From: RPQJ01 sp963706755
Lineage (GTDB): Bacteria > Pseudomonadota > Gammaproteobacteria > Steroidobacterales > Steroidobacteraceae
Reading direction: 5' to 3'
DNA: 64,000 nucleotides
Assembly (NCBI GenBank): GCA_963706755.1
Contig: CAVPNH010000007.1
Location: 186,001-250,000, forward strand
Shown here: piece after piece, positions 28,012 through 35,801 of the stretch
Position numbering within the stretch: position 1 is the stretch's first letter
Layout: each line of letters opens with the position of its first letter
The notes under the pieces: model-generated
What the model saw: the letters and a program-made list of their open reading frames with translations, nothing else
Told to the model about the DNA's origin: nothing
The model's database searches: none
Translations under genes and position numbers: made by a program

Positions 28012-28047
28012 TACGACTAGCTTCGCGCCTGCGCTACTGTAGTCGTA
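28012..28047. repeat. Small inverted repeat upstream of the phasin-like gene
   Basis: TACGACTA (28012-28019) and TAGTCGTA (28040-28047) form a perfect 8-bp inverted repeat with a 20-base spacer. It lies 38 bases before the phasin-like start codon. It could be an operator for a dimeric regulator or a leader hairpin; nothing more can be said. Confidence 0.35.
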
Positions 28048-28084
28048 CGAAGTGTCGCGTCCCGGCACGCAACGGGAGTCGTTT

Positions 28085-28648
28085 ATGGTCGGCAGAGCCA
28101 GGAAACTGATGAACGAGCAGGTGGAGTTCGCGGGCGAGCAGGCGCGTGTGTTCCGTCAGGCGCCGGGCACGCTGGTGCGCCGGGCGGCGCAGAGGTCAGC
28201 CGCAGGCGTCAAGGCGTTGCAGGGGCCGGTGAGAGCGGTGACGCGTTCGGGCGTCCGGCTCACGACCTTGACGCAGCACACGATGGAGAGCCTGCTCGAG
28301 CTGCAGCTCGAGGTTTTGACCTCGGCGCTCACCAATGCGGCGGAGCAACTCGAGCGCGTCTCGCGCGCGGGGAGTGTGCGGGCGCTGGTGGGCGACCAGG
28401 CCGGGGAGCTGAAGGCCGCGCGTGGGCGGATCGTGAAGGATATCCGGCGTGTAGTCGCGATCCTGAAACGGGCAGGCAAGGGTGCGCGCGCGGTGGCCAC
28501 GGACACCTACGCGGAGGTCGTGAAGGGACCGCGCGAGGCGCTCGCAGGGGACCGCCCGGTCCGCAAGCGCAAGGCGAAGCGAGTGGCTCGGAAAGCAAGC
28601 CGGAAGGTCGCCAGGCCCGCGCGTCGCGCGCGCAGGTCGGGGGCCTGA
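28085..28648 (+). CDS. Phasin-family protein with basic AlaLys/Arg-rich tail
   Basis: The 187-residue protein has the helical phasin-2-like region (about 5-110, including LTTLTQHTMESLLELQLEVLTSALTNAAEQLERV). A helical segment follows, and then a strongly basic tail rich in Lys, Arg and Ala. Phasins coat polyhydroxyalkanoate granules; basic AAKP-type tails of PhaM/PhaF-like proteins also bind DNA and tether granules to the nucleoid. ATG 28085 follows GGAG by six bases. No PHA synthase gene is in the window, so a granule role is inference. Confidence 0.65.
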   Translation: MVGRARKLMNEQVEFAGEQARVFRQAPGTLVRRAAQRSAAGVKALQGPVRAVTRSGVRLTTLTQHTMESLLELQLEVLTSALTNAAEQLERVSRAGSVRALVGDQAGELKAARGRIVKDIRRVVAILKRAGKGARAVATDTYAEVVKGPREALAGDRPVRKRKAKRVARKASRKVARPARRARRSGA

Positions 28649-28681
28649 TCGTCGAACGGTGATCGCCCCGGCCGCTGCAGG

Positions 28682-28706
28682 AAGGGCCCCGTTCGCAGGG
28701 GCCCTT
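28682..28706. terminator. Bidirectional terminator-like hairpin
   Basis: AAGGGCCCC (28682-28690) and GGGGCCCTT (28698-28706) form a perfect 9-bp stem with a seven-base loop, flanked by short A and T runs. It sits between the convergent phasin-like gene and amrA and can serve both. Confidence 0.7.
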
Positions 28707-28710
28707 TCCG

Positions 28711-29298
28711 TCAGGCTCGACGTGGCAATGCCACGTGCTCCATTGCCATGACCTCCGTCTCATAGCGCCAGACCTGGATGTCTGCGGCCCAGAAGTCCGC
28801 ATCCAGCCCCGCCTTCTGCTTCAGCCGGCGCAGGAAGTCGCGCGGCCCGGCGACCTGCTCCCAGACCTTCGGCAGGAAGGTGGCCCTCATCCCGCGCCAC
28901 TCGAGCACCAGCCCATCGCGCCCGGGAACCAGTTCGACCAGCAGTTGCTGCTCGCTGGCGACGGCCACTCGCTCGGACGGCGTCAGCAGCGATACCTCCA
29001 GGCTCGACCACTGCCACTCGCGCACCGTCAGTGGCGCGAAGCGGGGGTCGCGGAATGCGCTGGCCTGGGCATTGCTCCAGACGTCCAGCAACAGCGGTCG
29101 TGCGGGCTCGAGCGTGCCGCAGCAACCGCGGAGCTGGCTGTCGATCGTCAGCGTGACGAAGCTGGCGCGCGGTTCCCCGAGCGCGCCGTGCAACTCGGTG
29201 TCCTCCGGTGGCGCAGCAGCGACGAGCCCGAGCCGAGCCTCGATGGAGGTCGCGGCAGTGAGCAGCACCGCTCGCTGCTGGTCCGGTTCAAGTTTCAT
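28711..29298 (-). CDS. amrA: AmmeMemoRadiSam system protein A (AMMECR1 domain)
   Basis: A 195-residue AMMECR1-family protein; RGCCGTLEPARPLLLDVWSNAQASAFRDPRF carries the conserved family core and PRDFLRRLKQKAGL lies near the end. The ATG at 29298 overlaps the 3' end of amrB by 11 bases (an upstream ATG at 29307 is also possible), so the pair is cotranslated. The biochemical role of the family is unresolved; its constant company with a Memo protein and a radical SAM enzyme suggests one pathway. Confidence 0.88.
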   Translation of the reverse strand: MKLEPDQQRAVLLTAATSIEARLGLVAAAPPEDTELHGALGEPRASFVTLTIDSQLRGCCGTLEPARPLLLDVWSNAQASAFRDPRFAPLTVREWQWSSLEVSLLTPSERVAVASEQQLLVELVPGRDGLVLEWRGMRATFLPKVWEQVAGPRDFLRRLKQKAGLDADFWAADIQVWRYETEVMAMEHVALPRRA

Positions 29299-30109
29299 AC
29301 AGCGCATAGCTGCCGTAGCCCACGACCCGGGATCGATCGCCGGCCGTGTCGCCTGAGTTGCGCTGGTCGAGCAATTCGACGGTCAGGCCGCGCCGGCGCG
29401 CGACCACCATCAGCCCGTTGATCCCGCGCGCGCCGCAGGCCTGCTCGTCCAGCAGGTCGCTGCGTCGTTCGAGTATCGCGCGAGTTGTCTCGGCGTCGAG
29501 CTGCCGCGCCTGGGTCCACGTGTGATAGTGACTGAGATCGGAGCTGACCAGCACCAGCGTGTCGGGCCCGCCCCACGCCGCGTCGATCACGCGCGCCACC
29601 TGCTCCGGCGCGGCCAGGCCTACGGTGATCGGCAGGATGTCGAAATCCTCCAGCACGACCTGCAGGAATGGCAGCTGTACTTCCAGCGAGTGTTCCGTGG
29701 CGTGCGCCGCATCGGAGATGCCGACCAGCCCGAGTTCCAGCAGGCGCTCCCGGCCCGCCGCGTCGACCGGTACGTCGCCCAGCGGCGTGGCAAATGAATT
29801 GACCGCAGCGGCAGCGAGCCCGCGCATCGGCACCCGATGACTCGGACCGATGAGCACGACGTGCCGGATGCCCGCGTGACAGTCGCGGAGCCGCCTGTAG
29901 GCGAAACCGGCGACGGGCCCGGAATACTGGTATCCGGCATGCGGCACGATCAGGGCTTTGGGTCGGCCCGTTACCGCGGCGCGGGGCGAGCACGCTTCGA
30001 CGTAGCCGCTCACTTCGTGTCGCAACTCATTCGCATCATCAGGGTAGAACAGCCCTGCCACCGCGGGCGGCCGGGTCCTTGATTTATTGCTGTCCAGGCT
30101 CAACATCAT
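29288..30109 (-). CDS. amrB: AmmeMemoRadiSam system protein B (Memo family)
   Basis: A 273-residue Memo-like protein with the family histidine motifs VPHAGYQYSGP, GPSHRV, TEHSLEVQLPF and SSDLSHY, which form a metal-binding pocket like that of LigB-type dioxygenases. I use the first of two adjacent ATG codons (30109), because the protein core RTRPPAVAGLFYPDD starts shortly after. It is divergent from the radical SAM gene across 73 bases. Function is uncertain; human Memo is a copper-redox protein. Confidence 0.88.
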   Translation of the reverse strand: MMLSLDSNKSRTRPPAVAGLFYPDDANELRHEVSGYVEACSPRAAVTGRPKALIVPHAGYQYSGPVAGFAYRRLRDCHAGIRHVVLIGPSHRVPMRGLAAAAVNSFATPLGDVPVDAAGRERLLELGLVGISDAAHATEHSLEVQLPFLQVVLEDFDILPITVGLAAPEQVARVIDAAWGGPDTLVLVSSDLSHYHTWTQARQLDAETTRAILERRSDLLDEQACGARGINGLMVVARRRGLTVELLDQRNSGDTAGDRSRVVGYGSYALYET

Positions 30110-30182
30110 GATTCCACGGGAGTTCGAATGCTCCCATATATGGCGACGCCCCGGGGCGAAACCAATATCCCGCCCGAAGAGC

Positions 30183-31283
30183 ATGGGCGCCAATCGCATG
30201 AATACCGACCTTTCCGCCACCCCCACCCGCTACTGGACGCGTCTCGATGACGGGCGCGTGCAATGCGACGTCTGTCCACGCCGTTGCCGGCTGCACGAGG
30301 GCCAGCGTGGGCTGTGCTTCGTACGGGGCCGCGAGCGCGACGGCATCGAGCTCTACACATACGGACGCTCGAGCGGCTTCTGCGTGGACCCGATCGAGAA
30401 GAAGCCGCTCAACCACTTCCTGCCAGGATCGTCGGTGCTGTCGTTCGGCACTGCGGGCTGCAACCTGGCATGCAAGTTCTGCCAGAACTGGGACATGAGC
30501 AAGTCGCGCGAGATGGACACGCTTGCCGATTCGGCCTCGCCCCGCGAGCTGGCGGCGACGGCGAGCCGGCTCGGCTGCGCGAGTGTCGCGTTCACCTACA
30601 ACGACCCGACGGTCTTCCTGGAGTATGCGGTCGATGTCGCCGCAGCCTGCCACGACGCCGGCGTGCGCACCGTGGCGGTCACCGCCGGCTACATCTGTCC
30701 GGAGCCGCGCGCCGAGTTCTTCGCGTCGATCGACGCTGCGAATGTGGATCTGAAAGCATTCACCGAGCGCTTCTACCGGAAGATCTGCGGCGCCGAGCTG
30801 GCTCCAGTGCTCGATACGCTCGTCTATCTGAAGCGCGAGACCCGCGTCTGGTTGGAGATCACCACGCTGCTGATCCCGGGCGAGAACGACTCGGACGCGG
30901 AGCTCGACGAGATGACACAGTGGATCAATGACCAGCTCGGGCCTGACGTGCCGCTGCACTTCTCGGCTTTCCACCCCGACTGGAAGATGAGCGACCACCC
31001 TCCGACGCCGCCCGCGACGCTCACGCGCGCGCGGGCGATCGCGATGCGAAACGGATTGCGCTACGTCTATACGGGCAACGTTCACGACCGTGCCGGCGGC
31101 AGCACCTGGTGCCATCGCTGCCACGCGTTGCTGATCGAGCGCGACTGGTTCGAGCTGGGTCGCTGGGGCCTCACGGCCGACGGCTGTTGCGCCGGGTGCG
31201 GTGAGAAACTGCCCGGTGTATTCGCGCCCCGGCCGGGCAACTGGGGTTCCAAGCGCCTCCCGGTGCGCCTGCACCGCGCCTGA
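30183..31283 (+). CDS. amrS: AmmeMemoRadiSam system radical SAM enzyme
   Basis: A 366-residue radical SAM protein. N-terminal cysteines (CDVCPRRCRLHEGQRGLC) precede the cluster motif in GCNLACKFCQNWD, where three cysteines bind the SAM [4Fe-4S] cluster. A TIM-barrel core follows (DPTVFLEYAVDVAAACHDAG; VDLKAFTERFYRK), and the C-terminus has further Cys pairs (WCHRC, CAGCGEKLPG). It resembles pyruvate formate-lyase-activating-enzyme-like AmrS. The start is 30183 or 30198; neither has a strong ribosome site. Confidence 0.9.
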   Translation: MGANRMNTDLSATPTRYWTRLDDGRVQCDVCPRRCRLHEGQRGLCFVRGRERDGIELYTYGRSSGFCVDPIEKKPLNHFLPGSSVLSFGTAGCNLACKFCQNWDMSKSREMDTLADSASPRELAATASRLGCASVAFTYNDPTVFLEYAVDVAAACHDAGVRTVAVTAGYICPEPRAEFFASIDAANVDLKAFTERFYRKICGAELAPVLDTLVYLKRETRVWLEITTLLIPGENDSDAELDEMTQWINDQLGPDVPLHFSAFHPDWKMSDHPPTPPATLTRARAIAMRNGLRYVYTGNVHDRAGGSTWCHRCHALLIERDWFELGRWGLTADGCCAGCGEKLPGVFAPRPGNWGSKRLPVRLHRA

Positions 31284-31328
31284 CCTCGCACCCCCTGGTT
31301 TGGGGGCATTCGGCAGCCTGCTCCCTGC

Positions 31329-31356
31329 GGCCCGGCGCCCGGGGACTCGCCGGGCC
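31329..31356. terminator. GC-rich hairpin between convergent amrS and patD
   Basis: GGCCCGGCG (31329-31337) pairs perfectly with CGCCGGGCC (31348-31356) across ten bases. It sits in the 96-base gap between two convergent stop codons. It lacks a U-run, so it may act as an RNA 3' end stabiliser and not a strict intrinsic terminator. Confidence 0.5.
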
Positions 31357-31379
31357 CGGTGGGCTCCCGACGAGCGCCG

Positions 31380-32804
31380 TTAAAGTTTCGCCATCACGTG
31401 CCGGACGACCGTGTAGTCCTCGAGCGCGTACATGGAAAGGTCCTTGCCGTAGCCCGAGCGCTTGAGGCCGCCGTGCGGCATCTCGCTCACCAGCATGAAG
31501 TGCGTGTTGATCCAGGTGCAGCCGTACTGCAGCCGCGACGCAACCTGCAATGCCTTGCCCACGTCCTGCGTCCACACCGAGGAGGCGAGACCGTAGTCGG
31601 AGTCGTTGGCCCAGGTGACCGCCTGGTCCGCGTCTTTGAATCGGGTGACCGAGACCACCGGCCCGAACACCTCGCGCTGCACGATCTCGTCCGACTGGCG
31701 CGCGCCCGCAATCACCGTCGGCTCGAAGAAGAAGCCGCCGCCGCTGCCCGACTTGCCGCCGGCCGTGATCTCGATGTGCTTCTGCTTCCGCGCGCGCGAG
31801 ACGAAGCCCGCGACCCGGTTGCGCTGCTCGGCGCTGATGAGCGGGCCCATCTCGACGTCCTTCGTGGTCTGCAGGCCGGTCTTGATGGTGCTCACGGCCG
31901 ACGACAGGTCGGCGACCAGCCGGTCATACACCTTCGAGCCCGCGTAGATGCGGCAGGCCGCAGTGCAGTCCTGCCCCGCGTTGTAGTAGCCGAAAGTGCG
32001 CACGCCCGAGACCACCGCTTCGACGTCCGCATCGTCGAACACGATCACGGGTGCCTTGCCGCCGAGCTCGAGGTGCGTGCGCTTGATGCCGTCGCTCGCC
32101 TGGCCGAGGATCTTCGCGCCCGTCGCGACGTCGCCGGTGAGCGAGATCATCCGTACCTTCGGGTGCCGGGTGAGCGGCGCGCCGACCGACGGACCGCGGC
32201 CGCACACGATGTTGACGACGCCGGGGGGGAAGATTTCCGCGAGCAGCTCGCCGAGCCTGAGCGCCGTGAGCGGCGTCTGCTCGGAGGGCTTCAGCACGCA
32301 GGTGTTACCCGCCGCGAGCGCGGGGCCGAGCTTCCAGGCCGCCATCATCAGCGGATAGTTCCATGGCGCGATCGAGGCCACGACGCCCACGGGATCGCGC
32401 CGGATCATGCTCGTGAATCCCGCGAGGTACTCGCCCGCGACAGCGCCGGTCATCGAGCGGCAGGCGCCTGCGAAGAAGCGGAACACGTCTGCGATGGCCG
32501 GGATCTCGTCGTTCAGCGCCGCGGGCAGCGGCTTGCCGCAGTTCAGCGACTCGAGCTTTGCGAACGCATGGCCCTCGGCCTCGATGCGGTCCGCGAGCTT
32601 GAGGAGCAGTGTCGCGCGGTCCTTCGGCGGCGTGCGCGCCCAGCCGTCGAACGCGGCATCGGCCGCCTTAACGGCCGCGTCCACCTGCGCCCGCGAGGCC
32701 TCTGGCACTTTCGCGAGCACTTTCCCGGTCGCCGGGTTCAGCACGTCCTCGACCTTGCCCTCGCCCTGGACGAGCGTGCCGTTGATGAGCAGTTTCGTTT
32801 GCAT
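31380..32804 (-). CDS. patD: Gamma-aminobutyraldehyde dehydrogenase
   Basis: A 474-residue NAD-dependent aldehyde dehydrogenase that oxidises 4-aminobutanal, made from putrescine, to GABA. It shows IAPWNYPLMMAAWKLGPALAAGNTCVLKPSEQTP (cofactor site), LELGGKAPVIVFDDAD with the general-base glutamate, and NAGQDCTAACR with the catalytic cysteine. Start ATG 32804 begins MQTKLLINGTLVQGEG, the PatD N-terminus. It is the last gene of a unit whose order matches E. coli ydcSTUV-patD, which supports the substrate call. Confidence 0.9.
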   Translation of the reverse strand: MQTKLLINGTLVQGEGKVEDVLNPATGKVLAKVPEASRAQVDAAVKAADAAFDGWARTPPKDRATLLLKLADRIEAEGHAFAKLESLNCGKPLPAALNDEIPAIADVFRFFAGACRSMTGAVAGEYLAGFTSMIRRDPVGVVASIAPWNYPLMMAAWKLGPALAAGNTCVLKPSEQTPLTALRLGELLAEIFPPGVVNIVCGRGPSVGAPLTRHPKVRMISLTGDVATGAKILGQASDGIKRTHLELGGKAPVIVFDDADVEAVVSGVRTFGYYNAGQDCTAACRIYAGSKVYDRLVADLSSAVSTIKTGLQTTKDVEMGPLISAEQRNRVAGFVSRARKQKHIEITAGGKSGSGGGFFFEPTVIAGARQSDEIVQREVFGPVVSVTRFKDADQAVTWANDSDYGLASSVWTQDVGKALQVASRLQYGCTWINTHFMLVSEMPHGGLKRSGYGKDLSMYALEDYTVVRHVMAKL

Positions 32805-32820
32805 TTGAGCCTCGCTGAAG

Positions 32821-32843
32821 AAATAGGTGCCTGGCAACTATTT
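32821..32843. repeat. Single decayed palindrome of the GGTGCC family
   Basis: AAATAGGTGCC (32821-32831) is followed directly by TGGCAACTATTT, a near-perfect palindrome with one mismatch in the right arm. It is a single-unit member of the repeat family seen at 20058 and 23966. Unlike the others it lies within an operon, between the ydcV stop and the patD start. Confidence 0.7.
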
Positions 32844-32875
32844 GTAGGAATTGATGCCGGACGGAGGATTTTGCA

Positions 32876-33688
32876 TCACGCGCCCGGCCCCTGTTCGTCC
32901 GGTTTGGTCAGGTAGTAGGCCAGCAGGATCGGCACCAGCGTCACCAGCATTACCACGACCGCGACGACGTTGGTGACAGGCCGTTCGCGCGGCCGGAAGA
33001 GTTCGCTGTAGAACCAGATCGGCAGGGTCTGCTGGTGACCTGCGGTGAAAAGCGTCACGATGATCTCGTCGAAGGAGAGCGCGAAGGCGAGCATGCCGCC
33101 GGCGAGCAGCGCGCTCGCGATCTGTGGCAGCAGCACGTAGCGGAAGGTCTGGAAGCCGTCCGCGCCGAGGTCCATGGAAGCCTCGACCCAGCTCGCGGGC
33201 ATGCGTCGCAGCCGCGCGACCACGTTGTTGTAGACGATTACCAGGCAGAAGGTCGCGTGGCCCGCCACGATGGTCCAGAAGTTCGGCTCGATGCCGACGG
33301 TGCGGATGCCGACCAGCAGCGCGAGCCCGGTCAGGATGCCGGGCAGCGCGATCGGCAGCACGAAGAGGAGCGTGATCGACTCCTTGCCCGCGAAACTGCG
33401 CTTTGCGAGCGCGAAGGCGGCCAACGTCCCGAGCACCAGCGCGATCGCGGTGGCCGCGATGGCGACTTCGACCGAGAGCCGCATGGCTGCCCAGATGTCC
33501 TGGCGTGCGAAGGCGACCTCGAACCAGTGCAGGGTGAGGCCGGGCGGCGGGAACTGGTAGGTGCGGTCCTCGGTCGTGAACGCGTAGAGCACGATCACCC
33601 AGACCGGCGCGTGCAGGAACACGAGCCCCGCCGCGGCCGCGAGCTTCTGGCCGAGCGGCGCCGCGTTCCAGTCCCGCCTAGAGCGCAT
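32876..33688 (-). CDS. ydcV: Polyamine ABC transporter permease (YdcV/PotC type)
   Basis: A 270-residue inner-membrane permease with six predicted helices and the EAA loop EASMDLGADGFQTFRYVLLPQI, which docks the ATPase. Helices include LVFLHAPVWVIVLYAF and ITLLFVLPIALPGILTGLALLVGI. The start overlaps the end of ydcU by 11 bases, so translation is coupled. Position in the operon and homology to PotC/YdcV indicate putrescine or spermidine uptake. Confidence 0.88.
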   Translation of the reverse strand: MRSRRDWNAAPLGQKLAAAAGLVFLHAPVWVIVLYAFTTEDRTYQFPPPGLTLHWFEVAFARQDIWAAMRLSVEVAIAATAIALVLGTLAAFALAKRSFAGKESITLLFVLPIALPGILTGLALLVGIRTVGIEPNFWTIVAGHATFCLVIVYNNVVARLRRMPASWVEASMDLGADGFQTFRYVLLPQIASALLAGGMLAFALSFDEIIVTLFTAGHQQTLPIWFYSELFRPRERPVTNVVAVVVMLVTLVPILLAYYLTKPDEQGPGA

Positions 33689-34586
33689 CGAAGGCTCCGA
33701 GCCGTCGCGCGAACGTGAGGTAGAGCGCGATCAGCACGATCGGCACCACCGAGAACGCGGCGGCGAGCGGCATGTTCCCCGCGGTGCCCTGCTGCTGGTA
33801 GACCATCATGCCGACGAAGTAGCCGGGCGCGCCGACCACGCTCGGGATGATGTAGTCGCCGAGCGTGAGCGAGAACGTGAAGATCGAGCCGGCGGCGAGG
33901 CCGGGGAGCGCGAGCGGTACGACCACGTTGCGGAAGGTCTGCGCGGGGCGCGCGCCCAGGTCCGCGGATGCCTGCAGCAGCGACGCCGGCACGCGCTCGA
34001 GCGACGCGGCCAGCGGCAGGATCATGAACGGCAGCCACATGTACACGAACACGATGAACATGCCGATGTAGGAGGAGGCGAGCGAGGGACCGCCGACGAC
34101 GGGCGTGGCGAGCAGCGCGTCGAGTGCACCCTGGAGTCCGAGGCTCGTGAATGCCCACGAGACGATGCCCTGCTTGGCGAGGATCAGCCGCCACGCGTAT
34201 ACCTTGACGAGGTAGCTGAACCACATCGGCAGCATCACGCCGACGTAGAAGAGCGCCTTCATCTTGCTGCCGGCGTAGCGCGCCATGTAGTTCGCCACGG
34301 GGAAGGCGATCACGGCGCAGGCGATGGTCACCGCCACGGCCATGAGCAGCGTCCGCACCACGATGTCCACGTTTGCCGGCTGGGTGACGAGCTGGCGGTA
34401 GGTGGCGAGCGTGAGCGTGGGGACCACGCGTGCCGTGAATTCGTCGATCGCGTAGAAACTCTGCGAGAGCAGCGTGAAGAGCGACCCCAGATACACCGTG
34501 CCCAGCCACAGGAGTGGCGGCACGAGCAGCAGCGAGACATAGAACGCATTGCGCCGCTGGAAAAAGGTCGAGACGGTTCGCAGCAC
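33678..34586 (-). CDS. ydcU: Polyamine ABC transporter permease (YdcU/PotB type)
   Basis: A 302-residue permease with six helices and the EAA-type motif QASADLGARPAQTFRNVVVPLALPG. It pairs with YdcV to form the channel. It starts three bases after the ydcT stop. The N-terminal QRRNAFYVSLLLVPPLLWLGTVYLGSLF helix and the periplasmic loop are typical of PotB/YdcU. Confidence 0.88.
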   Translation of the reverse strand: MLRTVSTFFQRRNAFYVSLLLVPPLLWLGTVYLGSLFTLLSQSFYAIDEFTARVVPTLTLATYRQLVTQPANVDIVVRTLLMAVAVTIACAVIAFPVANYMARYAGSKMKALFYVGVMLPMWFSYLVKVYAWRLILAKQGIVSWAFTSLGLQGALDALLATPVVGGPSLASSYIGMFIVFVYMWLPFMILPLAASLERVPASLLQASADLGARPAQTFRNVVVPLALPGLAAGSIFTFSLTLGDYIIPSVVGAPGYFVGMMVYQQQGTAGNMPLAAAFSVVPIVLIALYLTFARRLGAFDAL

Positions 34587-34589
34587 GGC

Positions 34590-35612
34590 TCAGCCCGCTT
34601 CGAGGTGGACCATGCTCTCCGGCCGCCACGCGAGCTGTACGCGCGAGCCCTGCGGGGGCAGGGGCGCACCGGCGGCCGATTCCGCACGTGAGACCGCCAG
34701 CAACGTTGTCTCGTCCAGGCGAACGTGGCACCGGCTGCTGGCGCCGTGGTAGAGGACTTCCTCCAGCGTCCCGCTGCAGGCAATCGCGTCATCGGCGGGT
34801 GCGACGCCGGGCGGCAGCACCTCGATGAGTTCGGGGCGGATGGCGAACGGACGCGGGCGGCCGGTCAGGCGCTCCGCCGCGGGACCCAGGACGACGTTCG
34901 CGCTGCCCACGAAGTTCGCGACGAACGCGGTGCGCGGCCGCGTGTACAGGCCGCGGGGCGTGTCGAGCTGCTCGATCCGGCCCTGGCTGAACACGGCGAC
35001 GCGGTCGGCCATGCTGAGCGCCTCGCCCTGGTCGTGGGTCACGAACACGAAGGTGATCCCGAGGCGTTGCTGCAGGCCCTTCAATTCCGCCTGCATTTCC
35101 TCCCTGAGCTTCAGGTCGAGCGCACCGAGCGGCTCGTCGAGCAGCAACACCTTGGGGCTGTTGATGAGCGCGCGGGCGAGCGCGACGCGCTGCCGCTGCC
35201 CGCCCGAGAGCTGGGCCGGCCTGCGGTCGCCGTAGCTGCCGAGGCGCACGAGCTCGAGCATCTCGCCGGCGCGCCGGCGGCGCTCCTCGGCGGCCACGCC
35301 GCGGACGCGGGGCCCGTAGGCCACGTTCTCCGCCACCGTCATGTGCGGGAAGAGCGCGTAATCCTGGAAGACGGTGTTGAGGTTGCGGTCGTACGGAGGA
35401 ATGTCCGTGACGTCCTCGCCCTCGAGCAGGATGCGACCGCTGTCGGGGCGATCGAAACCCGCGATCAACCTGAGGCAGGTGGTCTTGCCCGACCCCGAGG
35501 GCCCGAGCAGTGCGAAGAACTCACCCGGCGCGATGGCGAGCGAGACGCGGTCCAGCGCGACGACCGCCCCGAACGCGCGGCTCGCGTCCTGCAGCTCGAT
35601 GGCGGCGGTCAT
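34590..35612 (-). CDS. ydcT: Polyamine ABC transporter ATPase (YdcT/PotA type)
   Basis: A 340-residue ATPase with Walker A GPSGSGKTT (37-45), the signature LSGGQRQRVALARAL, Walker B VLLLDEPLGALD, and a C-terminal TOBE domain (PFAIRPELIEVLPPG). ATG 35612 (MTAAIELQDASRAFG) is preferred; the open frame upstream is only the sequence of the large inverted repeat between it and ydcS. It energises uptake by YdcU and YdcV. Confidence 0.9.
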   Translation of the reverse strand: MTAAIELQDASRAFGAVVALDRVSLAIAPGEFFALLGPSGSGKTTCLRLIAGFDRPDSGRILLEGEDVTDIPPYDRNLNTVFQDYALFPHMTVAENVAYGPRVRGVAAEERRRRAGEMLELVRLGSYGDRRPAQLSGGQRQRVALARALINSPKVLLLDEPLGALDLKLREEMQAELKGLQQRLGITFVFVTHDQGEALSMADRVAVFSQGRIEQLDTPRGLYTRPRTAFVANFVGSANVVLGPAAERLTGRPRPFAIRPELIEVLPPGVAPADDAIACSGTLEEVLYHGASSRCHVRLDETTLLAVSRAESAAGAPLPPQGSRVQLAWRPESMVHLEAG

Positions 35613-35647
35613 GCGGTCGAAGCCGTCGTTCGAAGTTGCAACCGTGC

Positions 35648-35724
35648 GGGCCGGGAGGCCGGGTATGCGGTCGACAAAGCGATTCCCGAGGAGCGACTCG
35701 ACCGCATACCCGGCCTCCCGGCCC
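35648..35724. repeat. 27-bp perfect inverted repeat between ydcS and ydcT
   Basis: Arms 35648-35674 and 35698-35724 are exact reverse complements, with a 23-base loop. The stem is very GC rich and would form a strong hairpin in the mRNA. It lies just 3' of the binding-protein gene ydcS and 36 bases before ydcT. In other ABC operons such intercistronic stems protect the binding-protein message and lower downstream expression. It does not share the cores of the other repeat family. Confidence 0.88.
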
Positions 35725-35801
35725 TCAATCCGAGGTTTCGTTTCGACGGCACTCCCGCGTGCAAGCAATCCGCCAGCATGCGGGAGCGCGGCAGCGACTC
35801 G

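Noticed and set aside
30084..31274. 396-codon frame antisense to the radical SAM gene
   Set aside because: The sense frame has the radical SAM cysteine motif; the antisense is a compositional shadow.
31359..32915. 518-codon plus-strand frame over patD
   Set aside because: Antisense of a complete aldehyde dehydrogenase with all catalytic motifs.
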